Shown here piece by piece: positions 47,017 to 59,961 of a stretch of DNA of 64,000 nt; the stretch's first letter is position 1; each line of letters starts with the position of its first letter. The notes beneath the pieces are model-generated. The model did no database searches, was not told the DNA's origin, and saw nothing but the letters and a program-made list of their open reading frames with translations. This DNA comes from Pandoraea pulmonicola (GTDB lineage Bacteria; Pseudomonadota; Gammaproteobacteria; Burkholderiales; Burkholderiaceae), in NCBI RefSeq assembly GCF_000815105.2, contig NZ_CP010310.2:2542001-2606000 (forward strand), in the 5' to 3' direction. Position numbers and translations under genes: made by a program.

Positions 47017-48510
47017 ATGAATGAACTGCAGCTGAGCTTGATTGCCGCAGGGGTAGTGGTACTGCTGGGAGTGGTGGCTTATAACGCCTGGCAAGGCAGC
47101 AAGGCGCGAGCGCGCATCCCGCGCCGCATGCCGGTCGACGGGGCGGGTATCGACGCCACCGCTGGCGCGCCCGACGCCGACGACGATCGTCCGTTCATCG
47201 AGCCGACGCTTTCGCCGCCGCGTGTGCCGGCGCAATCGGGCGAACGCCGCGAGCCGACGCTGGGCGCCGTGGACCCCAAGGGCCCGCAGGGGCAGGCGAC
47301 ACCGGCCGGCACCTCGGTGCAGGACGCCTTTGCCATCAACGAAGACGCCTGGGATGCCCCCCCTGCCGCACGTAAGCGTGCCGCACAGGAAGCGGCCGCC
47401 GCCGCTGCCCATGGGGGGGCCACCGAGGCCGAAGCGACCCCGGCCACCGGGACAGGCAGCGGGGCCGAGCGCGACGCAGAGCAGGCCCATGCGACTGACG
47501 TCGCCGGTACGGTCGTGCGCGTCGATGCGGAACTCGCCGTCGACGCTTCCGCCGCGGCCGCCGTGGCGGCAGCCGCCGGTGCACCGTCGGTCGAATCGGC
47601 CAACGCGTCTGAACCGACCGCTGCCGCTGCTGCCCCGGCAACGCCCGCGGCGCCGGCGCCGACGGCGCGTGCTGCCACGCCGGCCGGCCCGCCCGCGATC
47701 ATCGACGAGCGCATCGACTGCATCGTCGAGCTGCCGCTCTCGAATGTGATCGCCGCCGAGCGCCTGATGCCACTCACGATGCGCATGCGTCGTGCGGGCA
47801 GCAAACCCGTGAACATCGAGGGCCGCCTCGACGAGCAGTCGCCGTGGGAGCCGATTCGCACCGGCGGACGCTATCACCAGTTGCGCATGGCCGTGCAGTT
47901 GGCCAACCGGGCCGGTGCGCTCAACGAAGTCGAATTCTCCGAATTTTCCAATCTTGTCCAGACGCTCGCGGATGCGGTGGATGCGCTGCCCGAGCTGCCG
48001 GATATGATGGAGACGGTGTCGCGCGGTCGCGAACTCGACAGCTTCGCCGCGCAATGCGACGCGCAACTGTCCGTGAACGTGCTATCCGACGGCGCGCCGT
48101 GGTCGGCCAACTATGTCCAGGCGGTGGCCACGCAGGACGGTCTGCTGCTCTCGCGCGACGGCATGCGTTTCGTCAAGCTCGACGCTCGCCAGAACCCGGT
48201 GTTCATGCTGCAGTTCGGCGACACGAACTTCCTGCGCGACGATCTGACGTACAAGGGGGGCGATCTGATCACGATGCTGCTCGACGTGCCCGTGGCCGAC
48301 GAAGATCTCTTGCCGTTCCGACTGATGTGCGATTATGCCCGCTCGATTGGGCAGCGCATTGGCGGGCGTGTGGTGGACGATCAGCGACGTCCGCTCTCGG
48401 ATGCTGCATTGCAGAACGTCGACAAGCAGTTGCTCAAGCTCTATGAGCGCCTAGAGGCGCGCGGTTTGCCGGCGGGCTCGCCGGTCACGCGCCGCCTGTT
48501 CAGCCAGTAA
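47017..48510 (+). CDS. zipA: Cell division protein ZipA homologue
   Basis: This 497-residue protein has one N-terminal membrane segment (about 7-24, LSLIAAGVVVLLGVVAYNAW), a long Ala/Pro/Glu/Thr-rich linker to about 225, and a C-terminal FtsZ-binding-type domain (ERIDCIVELPLSNVI...; DLITMLLDVP). ZipA tethers FtsZ to the membrane. In Burkholderiales this gene commonly sits between smc and ligA, as here. The linker is longer than in E. coli ZipA. It ends at a strong terminator. Confidence 0.85.
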   Translation: MNELQLSLIAAGVVVLLGVVAYNAWQGSKARARIPRRMPVDGAGIDATAGAPDADDDRPFIEPTLSPPRVPAQSGERREPTLGAVDPKGPQGQATPAGTSVQDAFAINEDAWDAPPAARKRAAQEAAAAAAHGGATEAEATPATGTGSGAERDAEQAHATDVAGTVVRVDAELAVDASAAAAVAAAAGAPSVESANASEPTAAAAAPATPAAPAPTARAATPAGPPAIIDERIDCIVELPLSNVIAAERLMPLTMRMRRAGSKPVNIEGRLDEQSPWEPIRTGGRYHQLRMAVQLANRAGALNEVEFSEFSNLVQTLADAVDALPELPDMMETVSRGRELDSFAAQCDAQLSVNVLSDGAPWSANYVQAVATQDGLLLSRDGMRFVKLDARQNPVFMLQFGDTNFLRDDLTYKGGDLITMLLDVPVADEDLLPFRLMCDYARSIGQRIGGRVVDDQRRPLSDAALQNVDKQLLKLYERLEARGLPAGSPVTRRLFSQ

Positions 48511-48577
48511 GGCGGGGCGGTGCCCGGCCGATGATGCGACGGCGTGACGGCGCATCGTTTTGCCGGGCGTTCGATGC

Positions 48578-48609
48578 ACGCCGTTCACCGTTGGGTGAGC
48601 GGCGTTTTT
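48578..48609 (+). terminator. Rho-independent terminator of smc-zipA
   Basis: ACGCCGTTCACC (48578-48589) pairs with GGTGAGCGGCGT (48594-48605), with one G-T pair and loop GTTG, followed by five Ts. It separates zipA from ligA. Confidence 0.85.
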
Positions 48610-48664
48610 GTTCCCATTGATTCCTGCTATCGACGACGCCAAGCCGCTTACGTCGAAGGCATAA

Positions 48665-50815
<2,151 letters not shown>

Positions 50816-50831
50816 TGTGAGGACCCGATCG

Positions 50832-51365
50832 ATGATTCGCGACATTTTGAAGATGGGCGATCCGCGCTTGCTGCGCATCGCCAAGGCGGTGGAGCAGTTC
50901 GATACGCCCGAGTTGCACGAACTCGTGGCCGATATGTTCGACACGATGAAGGATGCCAAGGGCGCAGGGCTGGCGGCGCCGCAAATCGGCGTGGATCTGC
51001 AGGTGGTGATCTTCGGCTTCGACCGCAACGAGCGCTACCCGGACGCTCCGGTGGTGCCCGAGACCGTGCTCATCAACCCGGTGATCACGCCGCTGACGCA
51101 GGATATGGAGGAGGGCTGGGAAGGCTGCCTGTCGGTGCCGGGCCTGCGCGGCATGGTCAATCGCTATTCGATGCTGCGTTACGAAGGCTTCGATCAATAC
51201 GGCAAGGCCATCAACCGTGTGGCCGAGGGTTTCCATGCACGCGTGGTGCAGCACGAATGCGACCACCTGATCGGCAAGCTCTATCCAATGCGCATCACGG
51301 ATTTCAGCAAGTTCGGCTTCACCGAAATTCTCTTCCCCGGGCTGGATCCGGCCAGTGACGATTGA
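50832..51365 (+). CDS. def: Peptide deformylase
   Basis: This 177-residue metalloenzyme removes the formyl group from nascent proteins. All three motifs are present: [10 protein letters not shown] at 44-53, EGCLS with metal ligand C99, and HECDH with H141, E142 and H145. ATG 50832 is chosen; an upstream in-frame start lies inside ligA. In many bacteria def is next to fmt, here it follows ligA and may be a second def copy. Confidence 0.95.
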   Translation: MIRDILKMGDPRLLRIAKAVEQFDTPELHELVADMFDTMKDAKGAGLAAPQIGVDLQVVIFGFDRNERYPDAPVVPETVLINPVITPLTQDMEEGWEGCLSVPGLRGMVNRYSMLRYEGFDQYGKAINRVAEGFHARVVQHECDHLIGKLYPMRITDFSKFGFTEILFPGLDPASDD

Positions 51366-51387
51366 TGCGCGATGTTTGCGTGCAGAT

Positions 51388-51421
51388 ATGAACAAGCCCG
51401 CCATTCGGTGGGCTTGTTCAT
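51388..51421. terminator. Perfect hairpin between def and rluB
   Basis: ATGAACAAGCCC (51388-51399) pairs perfectly with GGGCTTGTTCAT (51410-51421). No T-run follows on either strand, so it may work with Rho or block exonucleases. Confidence 0.5.
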
Positions 51422-51493
51422 TGTGGCTGCCGCCGATGAGCGGCGGCGGCTGGCGGGAGCCTGTGGCAGTCGGCGAAAGACCGGCTGCTCGGA

Positions 51494-53290
51494 TCAGAAG
51501 GTTTCGCCCGGACGCAGATAGCGCCACTCGCCGACAGGGAGATTTCCGAGTGTGATGCGGCCCATGCGAACGCGCTTGAGGCCGGTCACGTGCAGGCCGA
51601 CCAGCTCGCACATCCGGCGAATCTGGCGCTTCTTGCCTTCCTTGAGTACGAAGCGCAACTGCTCCGGGTTCTGCCAGTCGACCTGAGCCGGCTTGAGCGG
51701 TTGGTCGTCCAGTTCGAGGCCGTGGCGCAGCAGCGCCAGACGCTCGGCCGGGAAGTGTGCCTGCACATTTTGCGAATGGTCATTGAACGAGACGCGCACG
51801 AGATATTCCTTCTCGATCTCGGAATCCTCGCCGATCAGTTGCTTGGCAACGCGACCGTCCTGCGTCAGGACGAGCAGGCCGGTCGAGTCGATGTCGAGGC
51901 GCCCGGCCGGCGCGAGACTGCGCAAATGCGACGGCGAGAAGCGCACGCCGGCGTCGTCTTCGCTCCAGTGGTGCTCGCGTGTGACCAAGACGACGGCGGG
52001 TTCGTAGCCATCTTCCGCCTGGCCCGACACATAGCCCACGGGCTTGTGCAGCAGGATCGTCACGCGGTTGGCCTGTTCCTTGTGGGCCGCCTGGACAACG
52101 GTGATCTCCTGCGTCGGCAGAATCTTCGTGCCGAGCTCGGTCACGACCTTGCCATCGACGCGTACCCAGCCCTTGGCAATCCACTCGTCCGCTTCGCGGC
52201 GCGAGCACAGGCCGAGTTCGGACATGCGCTTGGACAGGCGCAGCGAGCCGGCGGCATCGTGATGGATCTTGATGTCGTCCTCATCGTCACGCGGCGCGCG
52301 AGTGGGACGTGCGCCGCGCACCGGACGAACGCCTCGTGCATCGCGGTCATCGGCGCTGCGTTTCACTGGACGAGCGTAGTCGCCACGGGCACCGCCTTCG
52401 GCGCCGCGGCGCGGCCGGTCTTCGTCGAAGCGACGCGGCGCACGGTCGTCGGCACCGCGCTTCGCCGGGCGAGCGTAGTCGCCACGGGTACCGCCTTCGG
52501 CGCCACGGCGTGGACGGTCTTCGTCGAAGCGGCGCGGCGTACGGTCGTCGGCACCGCGCTTCGCCGGGCGAGCGTAGTCGCCACGGGTACCGCCTTCGGC
52601 GCCACGGCGCGGCCGGTCTTCGTCGAAGCGGCGCGGCGTACGGTCGTCGGCACCGCGCTTCGCCGGGCGAGCATAGTCGCCACGGGCACCGCCTTCGGCG
52701 CCACGGCGTGGACGGTCTTCGTCGAAGCGGCGCGGCGCCCGGTCATCGGCACCGCGCTTCGCCGGGCGAGCATAGTCGCCACGGGCACCGCCTTCGGCGC
52801 CGCGGCGTGGCCGGTCTTCGTCGAAGCGGCGCGGCGCCCGGTCATCGGCACCGCGCTTCGCCGGGCGAGCGTAGTCGCCACGGGCGCCACCTTCGGCGCC
52901 ACGGCGTGGACGGTCTTCGTCAAAGCGGCGCGGACGCGTTTCATCATCGAAGCGTACCGGGCGGGCGCCGGCGACACGCTCACGCTGACCGCGTGCGGGC
53001 GGACGTTCACCACCTGGCGGTCGCTTCTCATACGGTTTGGCAGCGCCGGCGGTCTTGCGCGGCGCAGTCCCTGCGGGGCGTGTGCCGCCCGCAGGTGCCG
53101 CCACATCGCCGGCGGGACGCGGCCGTGCCGGCTTTGTCGGCTTCTTTTTTGCGCCGGACGCATCGAGCATCGACACCGGCACGGCTTTGGTCGGGCGCCG
53201 CAACGGGCTCGAGGAGCGCACCGGTGCGCGGGTCTTGTCGAGAGTGCGGGGATGTTTGGCGCTCAGTTTGGCGCGCGGGGTATCGCTCAT
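51494..53290 (-). CDS. rluB: Pseudouridine synthase RluB type with repeat-rich N-terminal extension
   Basis: This 598-residue protein has an S4 domain from S349 ([20 protein letters not shown]) and a catalytic domain with D466 in [13 protein letters not shown], matching RluB, which modifies 23S rRNA U2605. The first 345 residues are disordered and highly charged. Residues 121-318 are six copies of a 33-residue Arg/Asp/Gly unit ([15 protein letters not shown] then [18 protein letters not shown]). The ATG overlaps the glnD stop codon as ATGA. Extensions rich in Arg/Gly are known in betaproteobacterial RluB, but this repeat is very regular. Confidence 0.9.
   Translation of the reverse strand: MSDTPRAKLSAKHPRTLDKTRAPVRSSSPLRRPTKAVPVSMLDASGAKKKPTKPARPRPAGDVAAPAGGTRPAGTAPRKTAGAAKPYEKRPPGGERPPARGQRERVAGARPVRFDDETRPRRFDEDRPRRGAEGGARGDYARPAKRGADDRAPRRFDEDRPRRGAEGGARGDYARPAKRGADDRAPRRFDEDRPRRGAEGGARGDYARPAKRGADDRTPRRFDEDRPRRGAEGGTRGDYARPAKRGADDRTPRRFDEDRPRRGAEGGTRGDYARPAKRGADDRAPRRFDEDRPRRGAEGGARGDYARPVKRSADDRDARGVRPVRGARPTRAPRDDEDDIKIHHDAAGSLRLSKRMSELGLCSRREADEWIAKGWVRVDGKVVTELGTKILPTQEITVVQAAHKEQANRVTILLHKPVGYVSGQAEDGYEPAVVLVTREHHWSEDDAGVRFSPSHLRSLAPAGRLDIDSTGLLVLTQDGRVAKQLIGEDSEIEKEYLVRVSFNDHSQNVQAHFPAERLALLRHGLELDDQPLKPAQVDWQNPEQLRFVLKEGKKRQIRRMCELVGLHVTGLKRVRMGRITLGNLPVGEWRYLRPGETF
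52337..52930 (-). repeat. Six tandem 99-bp repeats inside the rluB coding region
   Basis: Each unit codes 33 residues; copies 1-5 differ by a few bases (Ala/Thr changes at two places) and copy 6 is more diverged ([11 protein letters not shown]). The unit length is a multiple of three, so copy changes keep the frame. Confidence 0.95.
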
Positions 53291-55851
53291 GGTTCCAGTG
53301 CTTCGAGTAATTCGGTCTCGACGGCGATTTGCAGGCGGTTGTCCTGCAAGCGGCTGCCGTCGAGCAGGAACGTGTCTTCGACACGTTCGCCGAGGGTGTT
53401 GATGCGGGCGGTGCGCACGCTCACGCCATGACGCGCGAGCACGCGGGCGACCGCGTACAGCAAGCCGGTGCGGTCGTTGGCCGACACCGACAGGAGGTAG
53501 TACTGGCCCCGATCGTCGGGCCGCAGATCGACGCGAGGTGTGACGGGGAAGCTGCGCGAGCGTCGCGGCAGGCGGCCCTTGTTCGGTTCGGCCAGCGGCT
53601 CGGCGCGCGTGAGTAACGAGACCAACTCGCTTTCCACGAGACTGATGATGTCGCGATAGCTCGTGTCCAGGCCGGGGTCGGTGAGCAGGAAGCTGTCGAG
53701 CGCGAAACCCTGGCTGGTCGTATGCACCTTGGCGTCGAGAATCGAGAGGCCCTTGCGCTCGAAGTAGCCGCAGATCCGCGCGAACAGATCTACCTGATCG
53801 CGCACGTACACCATCACCTGCAATCCTTCGCCAATCGGTGAGGGACGTGCCTTGACGATGGGCGCCGCACTCTCCACGTGCCGCCACAGGTGGCGCGTCT
53901 GCCATGCCACGTCCGCCGGATCGTTACGAAGGAAGTAAGCCACGTCCAGCGTGTTCCACAGCGCTTCCTGCGCACGCTCGGGCACGGTGTACAGGCGCAG
54001 CAGGCCGAGCGCCTCTTCCTTGCGCGCCTTGAGCTGCGCATGCGGATCGGGGTTGGCGCCGCCCAGCACCTGCAACGTCAGGCGATAGAGATCTTCAAGC
54101 AGTTTGCCCTTCCAGGCATTCCACACCTTCGGGCTGGTGCCGCGAATGTCGGCAACCGTCAGCAGGTAGAGCGCGGTCAGACGGCGCTCGTTGCCGACTT
54201 TTTCGGCGAACCGGCGGATGACCTCCGGATCGGTGGTGTCCTGCTTCTGTGCGACCGTGCTCATCGTCAGATGCTCGCCGACGAGCCACACGACCAGTTC
54301 GGTGTCTTCCTTGGCCAGTCCGTGACGCGTACAGAAGCGTCGCGCGTCGACCATGCCGAGGGTCGAGTGATCGCCGCCGCGCCCCTTCGCGATGTCATGG
54401 AAGAGGGCGGCGATGGTCAGCACCCATGGGCGGTCGAAGTTCGCGATCAACTGGCTGCAGAACGGGTACTCATGCGTGTGTTCCGCCACGGCGAAGCGGC
54501 GGATGTTGCGCACGACCATCAGGATGTGCTGATCGACCGTGTACACGTGATACAGATCGTGCTGCATCTGGCCGACGACCCGACGGAAGTTGATCAGATA
54601 ACGGCCCAGCACGCTCGTCTGATTCATCAGCCGCAACGCATGCGTGATGCCCTGCGGTTGCTGCAGAATCTCGAGGAACGTGCGGCGATTCTCCGGATCG
54701 GCCCGCCAGTGCGCGTTCATCAATTCCCGGGCGTTGTACAGCGCGCGCAGGGTTCGCGCCGACAGCCCTTTCACGCCGACGACCTGCTCGTACAGCAGGA
54801 ACGTCTCGAGAATCGCGTTCGGGTGACGCTGATACAACTCGTCATCCGCGATCTCGATCATGCCTTGCTTCTCGACGAAGCGCTCGTTGATCACGCGCGT
54901 CACACCGCTGGTCTGCGGGAAGAGGCGCGCTTCGACGTTGAGCAACAACACGGTGTTGAGTTGCGAGACGGCCTTCGCGGCCCAGTAGTACCGGCGCATG
55001 AGTTGCTCGCTCGCGCGCTTGGTCGCCGTGGCGTCGAAGCCCAGGCTTTGCGCGAGCGCGGTCTGCATGTCGAACACGAGGACGTCCTGACGGCGTCGCG
55101 CGATCAGATGCAGCCGCGCGCGCAGGCCTTTCAGGAACTGCTCGTTGCGGCGCAGCTCCTTTAGCTCGCGCTCGGTCAGCAGGTCGCGCGCGAACAGCTC
55201 CGTCCAGCTGTTGCCCAGGCCGGCCGCCTTCGTCATCCACAGGATCACCTGCAGGTCGCGCAGTCCGCCCGGGCTTTCCTTGCAGTTCGGCTCCAGGCTG
55301 TACGGGCTGTCCTGGTACTTGGCGTGCCGCTGGCGGATTTCCAGTTGCTTGCTGCGGAAGAACGCGCGTGGATCGAGGTCGGTCGCAAAGCGTTGTTCGA
55401 ATTCCTCGAACAGGGCGTGATTGCCCGCGAGGAAGCGGGCTTCGAGCAGGCTCGTCTGCACGGTGACGTCGGCGTGAGCCTCGATGATGCACTCGTCGAC
55501 CGTGCGGACCGAAGAGCCGATTTCCAGCCCGATGTCCCACAGGAAACCGATGAAAGGCTCCACGTGCCGCGTCAACGCCTCGTCGTCCGCGTTGCGATGC
55601 AGCAGCAGGATGTCGACGTCCGAATACGGGTACAGCTCCCCACGGCCGTAACCGCCAACGGCGACCAACGCGAGATCGCCGGGCATTTCGCATTCGGCCC
55701 AGGCGTCGCGCATGGATTGATCGACCGCCTGGCAGAGTCCGTGCAGCAAGGCGTCTACCTTGCCGTGCGCGGTGAAGCGTTCGACGAGGTCGGCTTTGCG
55801 TTGCTTGAGAGCCTGACGTAGCGGAGACGGGGCGTGCGCACGCGCGTGCAT
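53287..55851 (-). CDS. glnD: PII uridylyltransferase / uridylyl-removing enzyme
   Basis: This 854-residue enzyme senses glutamine and modifies PII. The nucleotidyltransferase motif [15 protein letters not shown] is at 66-80 with D78 and D80. The HD domain with [15 protein letters not shown] lies at about 480-500, and two C-terminal ACT domains start near [17 protein letters not shown] and [19 protein letters not shown] 55851 has AGGAAG upstream. It follows map by 92 bp and is coupled to rluB. Confidence 0.97.
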   Translation of the reverse strand: MHARAHAPSPLRQALKQRKADLVERFTAHGKVDALLHGLCQAVDQSMRDAWAECEMPGDLALVAVGGYGRGELYPYSDVDILLLHRNADDEALTRHVEPFIGFLWDIGLEIGSSVRTVDECIIEAHADVTVQTSLLEARFLAGNHALFEEFEQRFATDLDPRAFFRSKQLEIRQRHAKYQDSPYSLEPNCKESPGGLRDLQVILWMTKAAGLGNSWTELFARDLLTERELKELRRNEQFLKGLRARLHLIARRRQDVLVFDMQTALAQSLGFDATATKRASEQLMRRYYWAAKAVSQLNTVLLLNVEARLFPQTSGVTRVINERFVEKQGMIEIADDELYQRHPNAILETFLLYEQVVGVKGLSARTLRALYNARELMNAHWRADPENRRTFLEILQQPQGITHALRLMNQTSVLGRYLINFRRVVGQMQHDLYHVYTVDQHILMVVRNIRRFAVAEHTHEYPFCSQLIANFDRPWVLTIAALFHDIAKGRGGDHSTLGMVDARRFCTRHGLAKEDTELVVWLVGEHLTMSTVAQKQDTTDPEVIRRFAEKVGNERRLTALYLLTVADIRGTSPKVWNAWKGKLLEDLYRLTLQVLGGANPDPHAQLKARKEEALGLLRLYTVPERAQEALWNTLDVAYFLRNDPADVAWQTRHLWRHVESAAPIVKARPSPIGEGLQVMVYVRDQVDLFARICGYFERKGLSILDAKVHTTSQGFALDSFLLTDPGLDTSYRDIISLVESELVSLLTRAEPLAEPNKGRLPRRSRSFPVTPRVDLRPDDRGQYYLLSVSANDRTGLLYAVARVLARHGVSVRTARINTLGERVEDTFLLDGSRLQDNRLQIAVETELLEALEP

Positions 55852-55890
55852 GGCGGCTTCCTGAGTGTGGTATAGCGGGTCAGGCTGTGG

Positions 55891-55915
55891 CGGCCGCCGC
55901 AATCGTCGGCGGCCG
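55891..55915. repeat. Perfect 9-bp inverted repeat between map and glnD
   Basis: CGGCCGCCG (55891-55899) pairs with CGGCGGCCG (55907-55915) around seven bases. There is no T-run. It could modulate read-through from map into glnD. Confidence 0.5.
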
Positions 55916-55943
55916 GACATGGGACTTCGTCTGTCGCATAACG

Positions 55944-56771
55944 TCAGGCGGCGGCCGGGACGGTCGCCACGTAGGCGGAACCCGGGGGCGGCGGCGGGGT
56001 GAGGGCCGAGTGCGTAAGCACCTCGTGGCCCGTTTCCGTCACCAGCACGGTGTGTTCCCACTGCGCCGAGAGACTCCGGTCGCGCGTCTTTACCGTCCAC
56101 TGATCCGGCATCGTGCGGATTTCGCGCTTGCCGGCGTTGATCATCGGCTCGATCGTGAAGATCATGCCGGCCTGCAGTTCGATGCCGGTGCCCGGGCGTC
56201 CGTAATGCAGGATCTGCGGATCCTCGTGAAACACCTGCCCGATGCCGTGGCCGCAATATTCGCGCACGACGCTGTAGCCCTGAGCCTCGGCGTGCGTCTG
56301 GATCGCGTGGCCGATGTCGCCCAGGTGCGCGCCCGGGCGCACCTGGTTGATGCCGAGCCACATGCATTCGTATGTCACCTGGGCCAGACGCCTGGCCAGG
56401 ATCGAGCCCTCGCCGACGATGAACATGCGGCTCGTGTCGCCGAAGTATCCGTCCTTGATGACGGTGACATCGATGTTGAGTGCGTCGCCGTTCTTGAGAA
56501 CCTTCTCGCCCGGGATGCCGTGGCAGATCACGTCGTTGACCGAGATGCAGGTGGCCTTCGGATAGGGCGGGTAACCGGGCGGCTGGTAGTTCAGCGGCGC
56601 AGGCACGGTGCCTTGCTCCTTGACCATGTACTCGTGGCACAGCCGGTCGAGTTCCCCGGTTGTCACGCCGGCACGGACGTGCGGCGTAATGAAATCGAGC
56701 ACTTCGCTGGCCAGCCGGCAGGCGACGCGCATCATTTCGATGTCGTGGGCATTCTTGAGAGTGATGGCCAT
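55944..56771 (-). CDS. map: Methionine aminopeptidase type I
   Basis: This 275-residue dimetal enzyme removes initiator Met. Metal ligands lie in [17 protein letters not shown], in [13 protein letters not shown] and in FTIEPMI. ATG 56771 ([15 protein letters not shown]) is the standard start. The C-terminal tail ([18 protein letters not shown]) extends about ten residues past the E. coli enzyme. It is divergent from rpsB, the common proteobacterial layout. Confidence 0.97.
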   Translation of the reverse strand: MAITLKNAHDIEMMRVACRLASEVLDFITPHVRAGVTTGELDRLCHEYMVKEQGTVPAPLNYQPPGYPPYPKATCISVNDVICHGIPGEKVLKNGDALNIDVTVIKDGYFGDTSRMFIVGEGSILARRLAQVTYECMWLGINQVRPGAHLGDIGHAIQTHAEAQGYSVVREYCGHGIGQVFHEDPQILHYGRPGTGIELQAGMIFTIEPMINAGKREIRTMPDQWTVKTRDRSLSAQWEHTVLVTETGHEVLTHSALTPPPPPGSAYVATVPAAA

Positions 56772-56971
56772 TGCTGGATCTGACAAATTGCGGAAACAAT
56801 GTCGCATTATGGCATCAATAGGCCGGTTTCGGCCCGTGCGGCGGGGATTTCAGCGAGATCCGAGGCGGAATTTCCGATTTTCCCGGCAAGGCGTCGGACG
56901 GCAGGCCGAACCGGGCGCAATGCCGCATGAACCGGGCGTTTGCGATATCGAAAAGCAGGCTCACGCGTCAC

Positions 56972-57001
56972 TTGAGCGAAGGCGCTTGGCGATGCTATAA
57001 T
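56972..57001 (+). promoter_or_regulatory. Sigma-70 promoter of rpsB-tsf
   Basis: TTGAGC (56972-56977), 18-bp spacer, perfect TATAAT (56996-57001). Transcription should begin near 57008. Confidence 0.65.
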
Positions 57002-57249
57002 CTCGGGCTAAGTCGAGGACGAGTTGTCAATAAACCCGAGGGTTTCCCCTTGGATTTCAACGATCTTCGCCGGGTTTTTGGGGTGTTTTTGCCCCAATGT
57101 GGTGCCAGATGGCGCTGCGCCGGGCGAGGACGGCATCCGTCGCGGCTTGGAACTTTTGAAATCGCGGGCCGGCGCACCCAGGGTGCCCGATCTTCGCAGG
57201 CGGGTCATGCAAAGCTGTGTGGCAGTCTGACGAAACGGGTACGGCAGCC

Positions 57250-57260
57250 GGTCTAAGACC
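57250..57260. promoter_or_regulatory. Palindrome GGTCTAAGACC just before rpsB
   Basis: A perfect 5-bp inverted repeat around one A, 20 bp before the rpsB ATG and so within the leader. It matches the palindrome in the lplT/alr region except for the centre base. Confidence 0.4.
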
Positions 57261-57280
57261 TAACCCTCACGGAGAATCAC

Positions 57281-58030
57281 ATGTCTGTCACGATGCGTCA
57301 GATGCTGGAAGCGGGCGTCCATTTCGGTCACCAAACCCGTTTCTGGAACCCCAAGATGGCCCCCTATATCTTCGGCCATCGCAACAAGATTCATATCATC
57401 AACCTCGAAAAGACGTTGCCGATGTACCAGGACGCACTGAAGTACGTGCGTCAACTGGCCGCCAACCGTGGCACGATCCTGTTCGTGGGCACGAAGCGCC
57501 AGGCGCGTGAAATCGTGGCGGAAGCCGCAACGCGCGCCGGTATGCCGTACGTCAACAACCGTTGGCTGGGCGGCATGCTGACGAACTTCAAGACCCTGAA
57601 GTCGTCGATCAAGAAGCTCAAGGACATGGAGCAGGCCCTGGAAGCCGGCGAGCAGGAGCGCATGAGCAAGAAGGAAGCGCTGCTGTTCGATCGCGAAATG
57701 GCCAAGCTGCAGAAGTCGATCGGTGGTGTGAAGGAAATGGGCGGCATGCCCGACGCCATCTTCGTGGTCGACGTCGGTTACCACAAGATCGCCATCACCG
57801 AAGCCAACAAACTGGGCATTCCGGTGATCGCCGTGGTCGATACGAACCACTCGCCGGACGGCGTCGACTACGTCATTCCGGGTAACGACGACTCGAGCAA
57901 GGCTGTCGAGCTGTACGTGCAAGGCGTTGCCGACGCCATCCTCGAAGGCCGTGCGAACGCCGTCAAGGAAGTCGTCGAAGCCGTGCGCGGCGATGGCGAC
58001 GAGTTCGTCGAAGTGAACGAAGAGGCGTAA
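57281..58030 (+). CDS. rpsB: 30S ribosomal protein S2
   Basis: The 249-residue protein starts [20 protein letters not shown] and contains [15 protein letters not shown] and [13 protein letters not shown], all hallmarks of S2. It carries CACGGAG before ATG 57281. A strong hairpin terminator separates it from tsf, so the ratio of S2 to EF-Ts may be set by read-through. Confidence 0.99.
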   Translation: MSVTMRQMLEAGVHFGHQTRFWNPKMAPYIFGHRNKIHIINLEKTLPMYQDALKYVRQLAANRGTILFVGTKRQAREIVAEAATRAGMPYVNNRWLGGMLTNFKTLKSSIKKLKDMEQALEAGEQERMSKKEALLFDREMAKLQKSIGGVKEMGGMPDAIFVVDVGYHKIAITEANKLGIPVIAVVDTNHSPDGVDYVIPGNDDSSKAVELYVQGVADAILEGRANAVKEVVEAVRGDGDEFVEVNEEA

Positions 58031-58049
58031 GCGGCCACCGCTGCGTAAC

Positions 58050-58081
58050 AAAAGGGGCTGCTGGTGGCGCCCCTTTTTTTT
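58050..58081 (+). terminator. Terminator/attenuator between rpsB and tsf
   Basis: AAAAGGGGC (58050-58058) pairs with GCCCCTTTT (58069-58077), followed by Ts to 58081. Classic Rho-independent form. Confidence 0.88.
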
Positions 58082-58184
58082 AGTCCGATTTCCCCGCGTC
58101 GGGTGCGCGGGGCGCCAGCGGCGGGCAGTGAGGCCGTCGGGGCGCCATCCTCATCCGACTGATTCGATATACAGGAGTAACGAG

Positions 58185-59066
58185 ATGCCGGCAATTACTG
58201 CAGCAATGGTGGGCGAACTGCGTGCCAAGACCGATGCGCCGATGATGGAGTGCAAGAAGGCGCTGACCGAAGCCGACGGCGACATGGTCCGTGCTGAAGA
58301 AATCCTGCGCGTCAAGCTGGGCAGCAAGGCCAGCAAGGCCGCCAGCCGTATCACGGCGGAAGGCGTGATCGCCGCTTACATCGACGGCGGCAAGGGTGCC
58401 GTGGTCGAAATCAACTGCGAAACCGACTTCGTCTCGAAGAACGACGATTTCCTGAAGTTCGCCAACGATGTGGCCAAGCTGGTCGCCGAGAAGAACCCGG
58501 CCGACGTGGCTGCCCTGTCGGCGCTGCCGCTCGAGGGCAAGACGGTCGATCAGGTGCGCGCCGACCTGATCGGCAAGATCGGCGAGAACATGACGATCCG
58601 TCGCTTCCAGCGCTACGAGACGTCGGGCAAGCTGGCTGCGTACCTGCACGGCACGCGCATCGGCGTGGTGGTCGAGTACGAAGGCGCGGATGCGGAAGTC
58701 GGCAAGAACGTGGCAATGCACATTGCCGCCATGAAGCCGGTGGCCGTGTCGGGCGACCAGGTTGCGCCGGAACTGATCGAGAAGGAGCGCAAGGTCGCTG
58801 CCGAGAAGGCTGCCGAATCGGGCAAGCCGGCCGAGATCGTCGCCAAGATGGTGGAAGGCAGCGTGCAGAAGTTCCTGAAGGAAGTCTCGCTGTTCAACCA
58901 GGCTTACGTGAAGGACGACAAGTCGACGGTCGAGCAGATGCTCAAGGCCAACAACACCACGGTCAAGGGTTTTACCATGTTCGTGGTCGGCGAAGGCATC
59001 GAGAAGAAGCAGGACGACTTCGCTGCTGAAGTGGCTGCCCAGGTGGCTGCTGCCAAGCAGTCGTAA
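58185..59066 (+). CDS. tsf: Elongation factor Ts
   Basis: This 293-residue nucleotide exchange factor for EF-Tu starts [20 protein letters not shown] and continues [12 protein letters not shown], the N-terminal signature. [17 protein letters not shown] is the second one. CAGGAG precedes ATG 58185. It lies after rpsB, as in almost all bacteria. Confidence 0.98.
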   Translation: MPAITAAMVGELRAKTDAPMMECKKALTEADGDMVRAEEILRVKLGSKASKAASRITAEGVIAAYIDGGKGAVVEINCETDFVSKNDDFLKFANDVAKLVAEKNPADVAALSALPLEGKTVDQVRADLIGKIGENMTIRRFQRYETSGKLAAYLHGTRIGVVVEYEGADAEVGKNVAMHIAAMKPVAVSGDQVAPELIEKERKVAAEKAAESGKPAEIVAKMVEGSVQKFLKEVSLFNQAYVKDDKSTVEQMLKANNTTVKGFTMFVVGEGIEKKQDDFAAEVAAQVAAAKQS

Positions 59067-59083
59067 TTCGCGCAGTATGTAGT

Positions 59084-59115
59084 AACCGGGGGCGGCGGTG
59101 CCGTCCCCGTTGTTT
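59084..59115 (+). terminator. Possible terminator between tsf and pyrH
   Basis: AACCGGGGGCGG (59084-59095) pairs with CCGTCCCCGTT (59101-59111), with a bulge and one G-T pair. The T-rich tail is short (TTGTTTC). Confidence 0.45.
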
Positions 59116-59163
59116 CATCCAGAATACCCTCACAGTGCCCGACCAGACTTCTTAAGGACCGCC

Positions 59164-59877
59164 ATGTCTACTCCTTATAAACGCGTACTTCTCAAGCTCT
59201 CTGGTGAAGCCCTCATGGGTGACGATGCGTTCGGCATCAATCGCGCGACCATCGAACGGATGGTGGGCGACATTGCCGAAGTCGTTCGCTTGGGCACGCA
59301 ATTGGCCGTCGTGATTGGCGGCGGCAATATTTTCCGGGGCGTGGCGGGCGGCGCGGCAGGCATGGACCGTGCAACAGCGGACTACATGGGCATGCTGGCC
59401 ACGATGATGAACGCACTGGCCCTGCAGGACGCCATGCGTCACGCCGGTATCGAAGCGCGTGTGCAGTCCGCGCTGCGCATGGACCAGGTGGTCGAGCCTT
59501 ACATTCGTCCGCGTGCGATCCGTCAGCTCGAAGAGGGCAAGGTCGTGATTTTCGCCGCCGGTACGGGTAACCCGTTCTTTACCACCGATACCGCCGCTGC
59601 GTTGCGCGGCTCCGAAGTCGGTGCGGAAGTCGTGCTCAAGGCGACCAAGGTCGATGGCGTATACTCGGCCGACCCCAAGAAGGATCCCAACGCAGTAAAG
59701 TATTCGACCATCAGCTTCGACGAGGCCATCTCGAAGAACCTGCAGGTCATGGACGCGACCGCTTTCGCGCTGTGCCGCGATCAGAAGATGCCGGTGCGCG
59801 TGTTCTCGATCGTGAAGCCTGGCGCACTCAAGCACGTCATCCTCGGCGAGGACGAGGGAACGCTCGTCCACGTTTGA
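59164..59877 (+). CDS. pyrH: UMP kinase
   Basis: This 237-residue amino-acid-kinase-fold enzyme phosphorylates UMP and is feedback-controlled in bacteria. [46 protein letters not shown] and [16 protein letters not shown] are family motifs. ATG 59164 (MSTPYKR) is the usual start. It is followed by frr after 84 bp. Confidence 0.98.
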   Translation: MSTPYKRVLLKLSGEALMGDDAFGINRATIERMVGDIAEVVRLGTQLAVVIGGGNIFRGVAGGAAGMDRATADYMGMLATMMNALALQDAMRHAGIEARVQSALRMDQVVEPYIRPRAIRQLEEGKVVIFAAGTGNPFFTTDTAAALRGSEVGAEVVLKATKVDGVYSADPKKDPNAVKYSTISFDEAISKNLQVMDATAFALCRDQKMPVRVFSIVKPGALKHVILGEDEGTLVHV

Positions 59878-59961
59878 GTTCAAATTGCGGCGTCGGCGTG
59901 CGTTGCGTGCCTGCGCCGTATTATTTACGTTTGCGTATCAATTCAAGGTTTGGAGGTTGTC

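Larger units (their letters stand above)
56772..57280. other. 509-bp divergent region between map and rpsB, with rpsB leader
   Basis: It holds the rpsB promoter (56972-57001), a leader of about 270 nt with a TTGGGG/CCCCAA hairpin (57078-57083 with 57092-57097) and the palindrome at 57250. Ribosomal protein S2 is known to repress its own messenger in E. coli, so the leader may be a regulatory RNA; I do not recognise a known family. Confidence 0.55.

Noticed and set aside
43666..48066. 1466-codon open frame on the minus strand opposite smc and zipA
   Set aside because: The sequence is the antisense of coiled-coil codons (Leu/Arg/Phe-rich), with no family motif or ribosome site.
51590..53431. 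613-codon plus-strand frame with perfect protein repeats opposite rluB
   Set aside because: The repeats mirror the 99-bp DNA repeats of rluB; the real protein has S4 and catalytic motifs on the minus strand.
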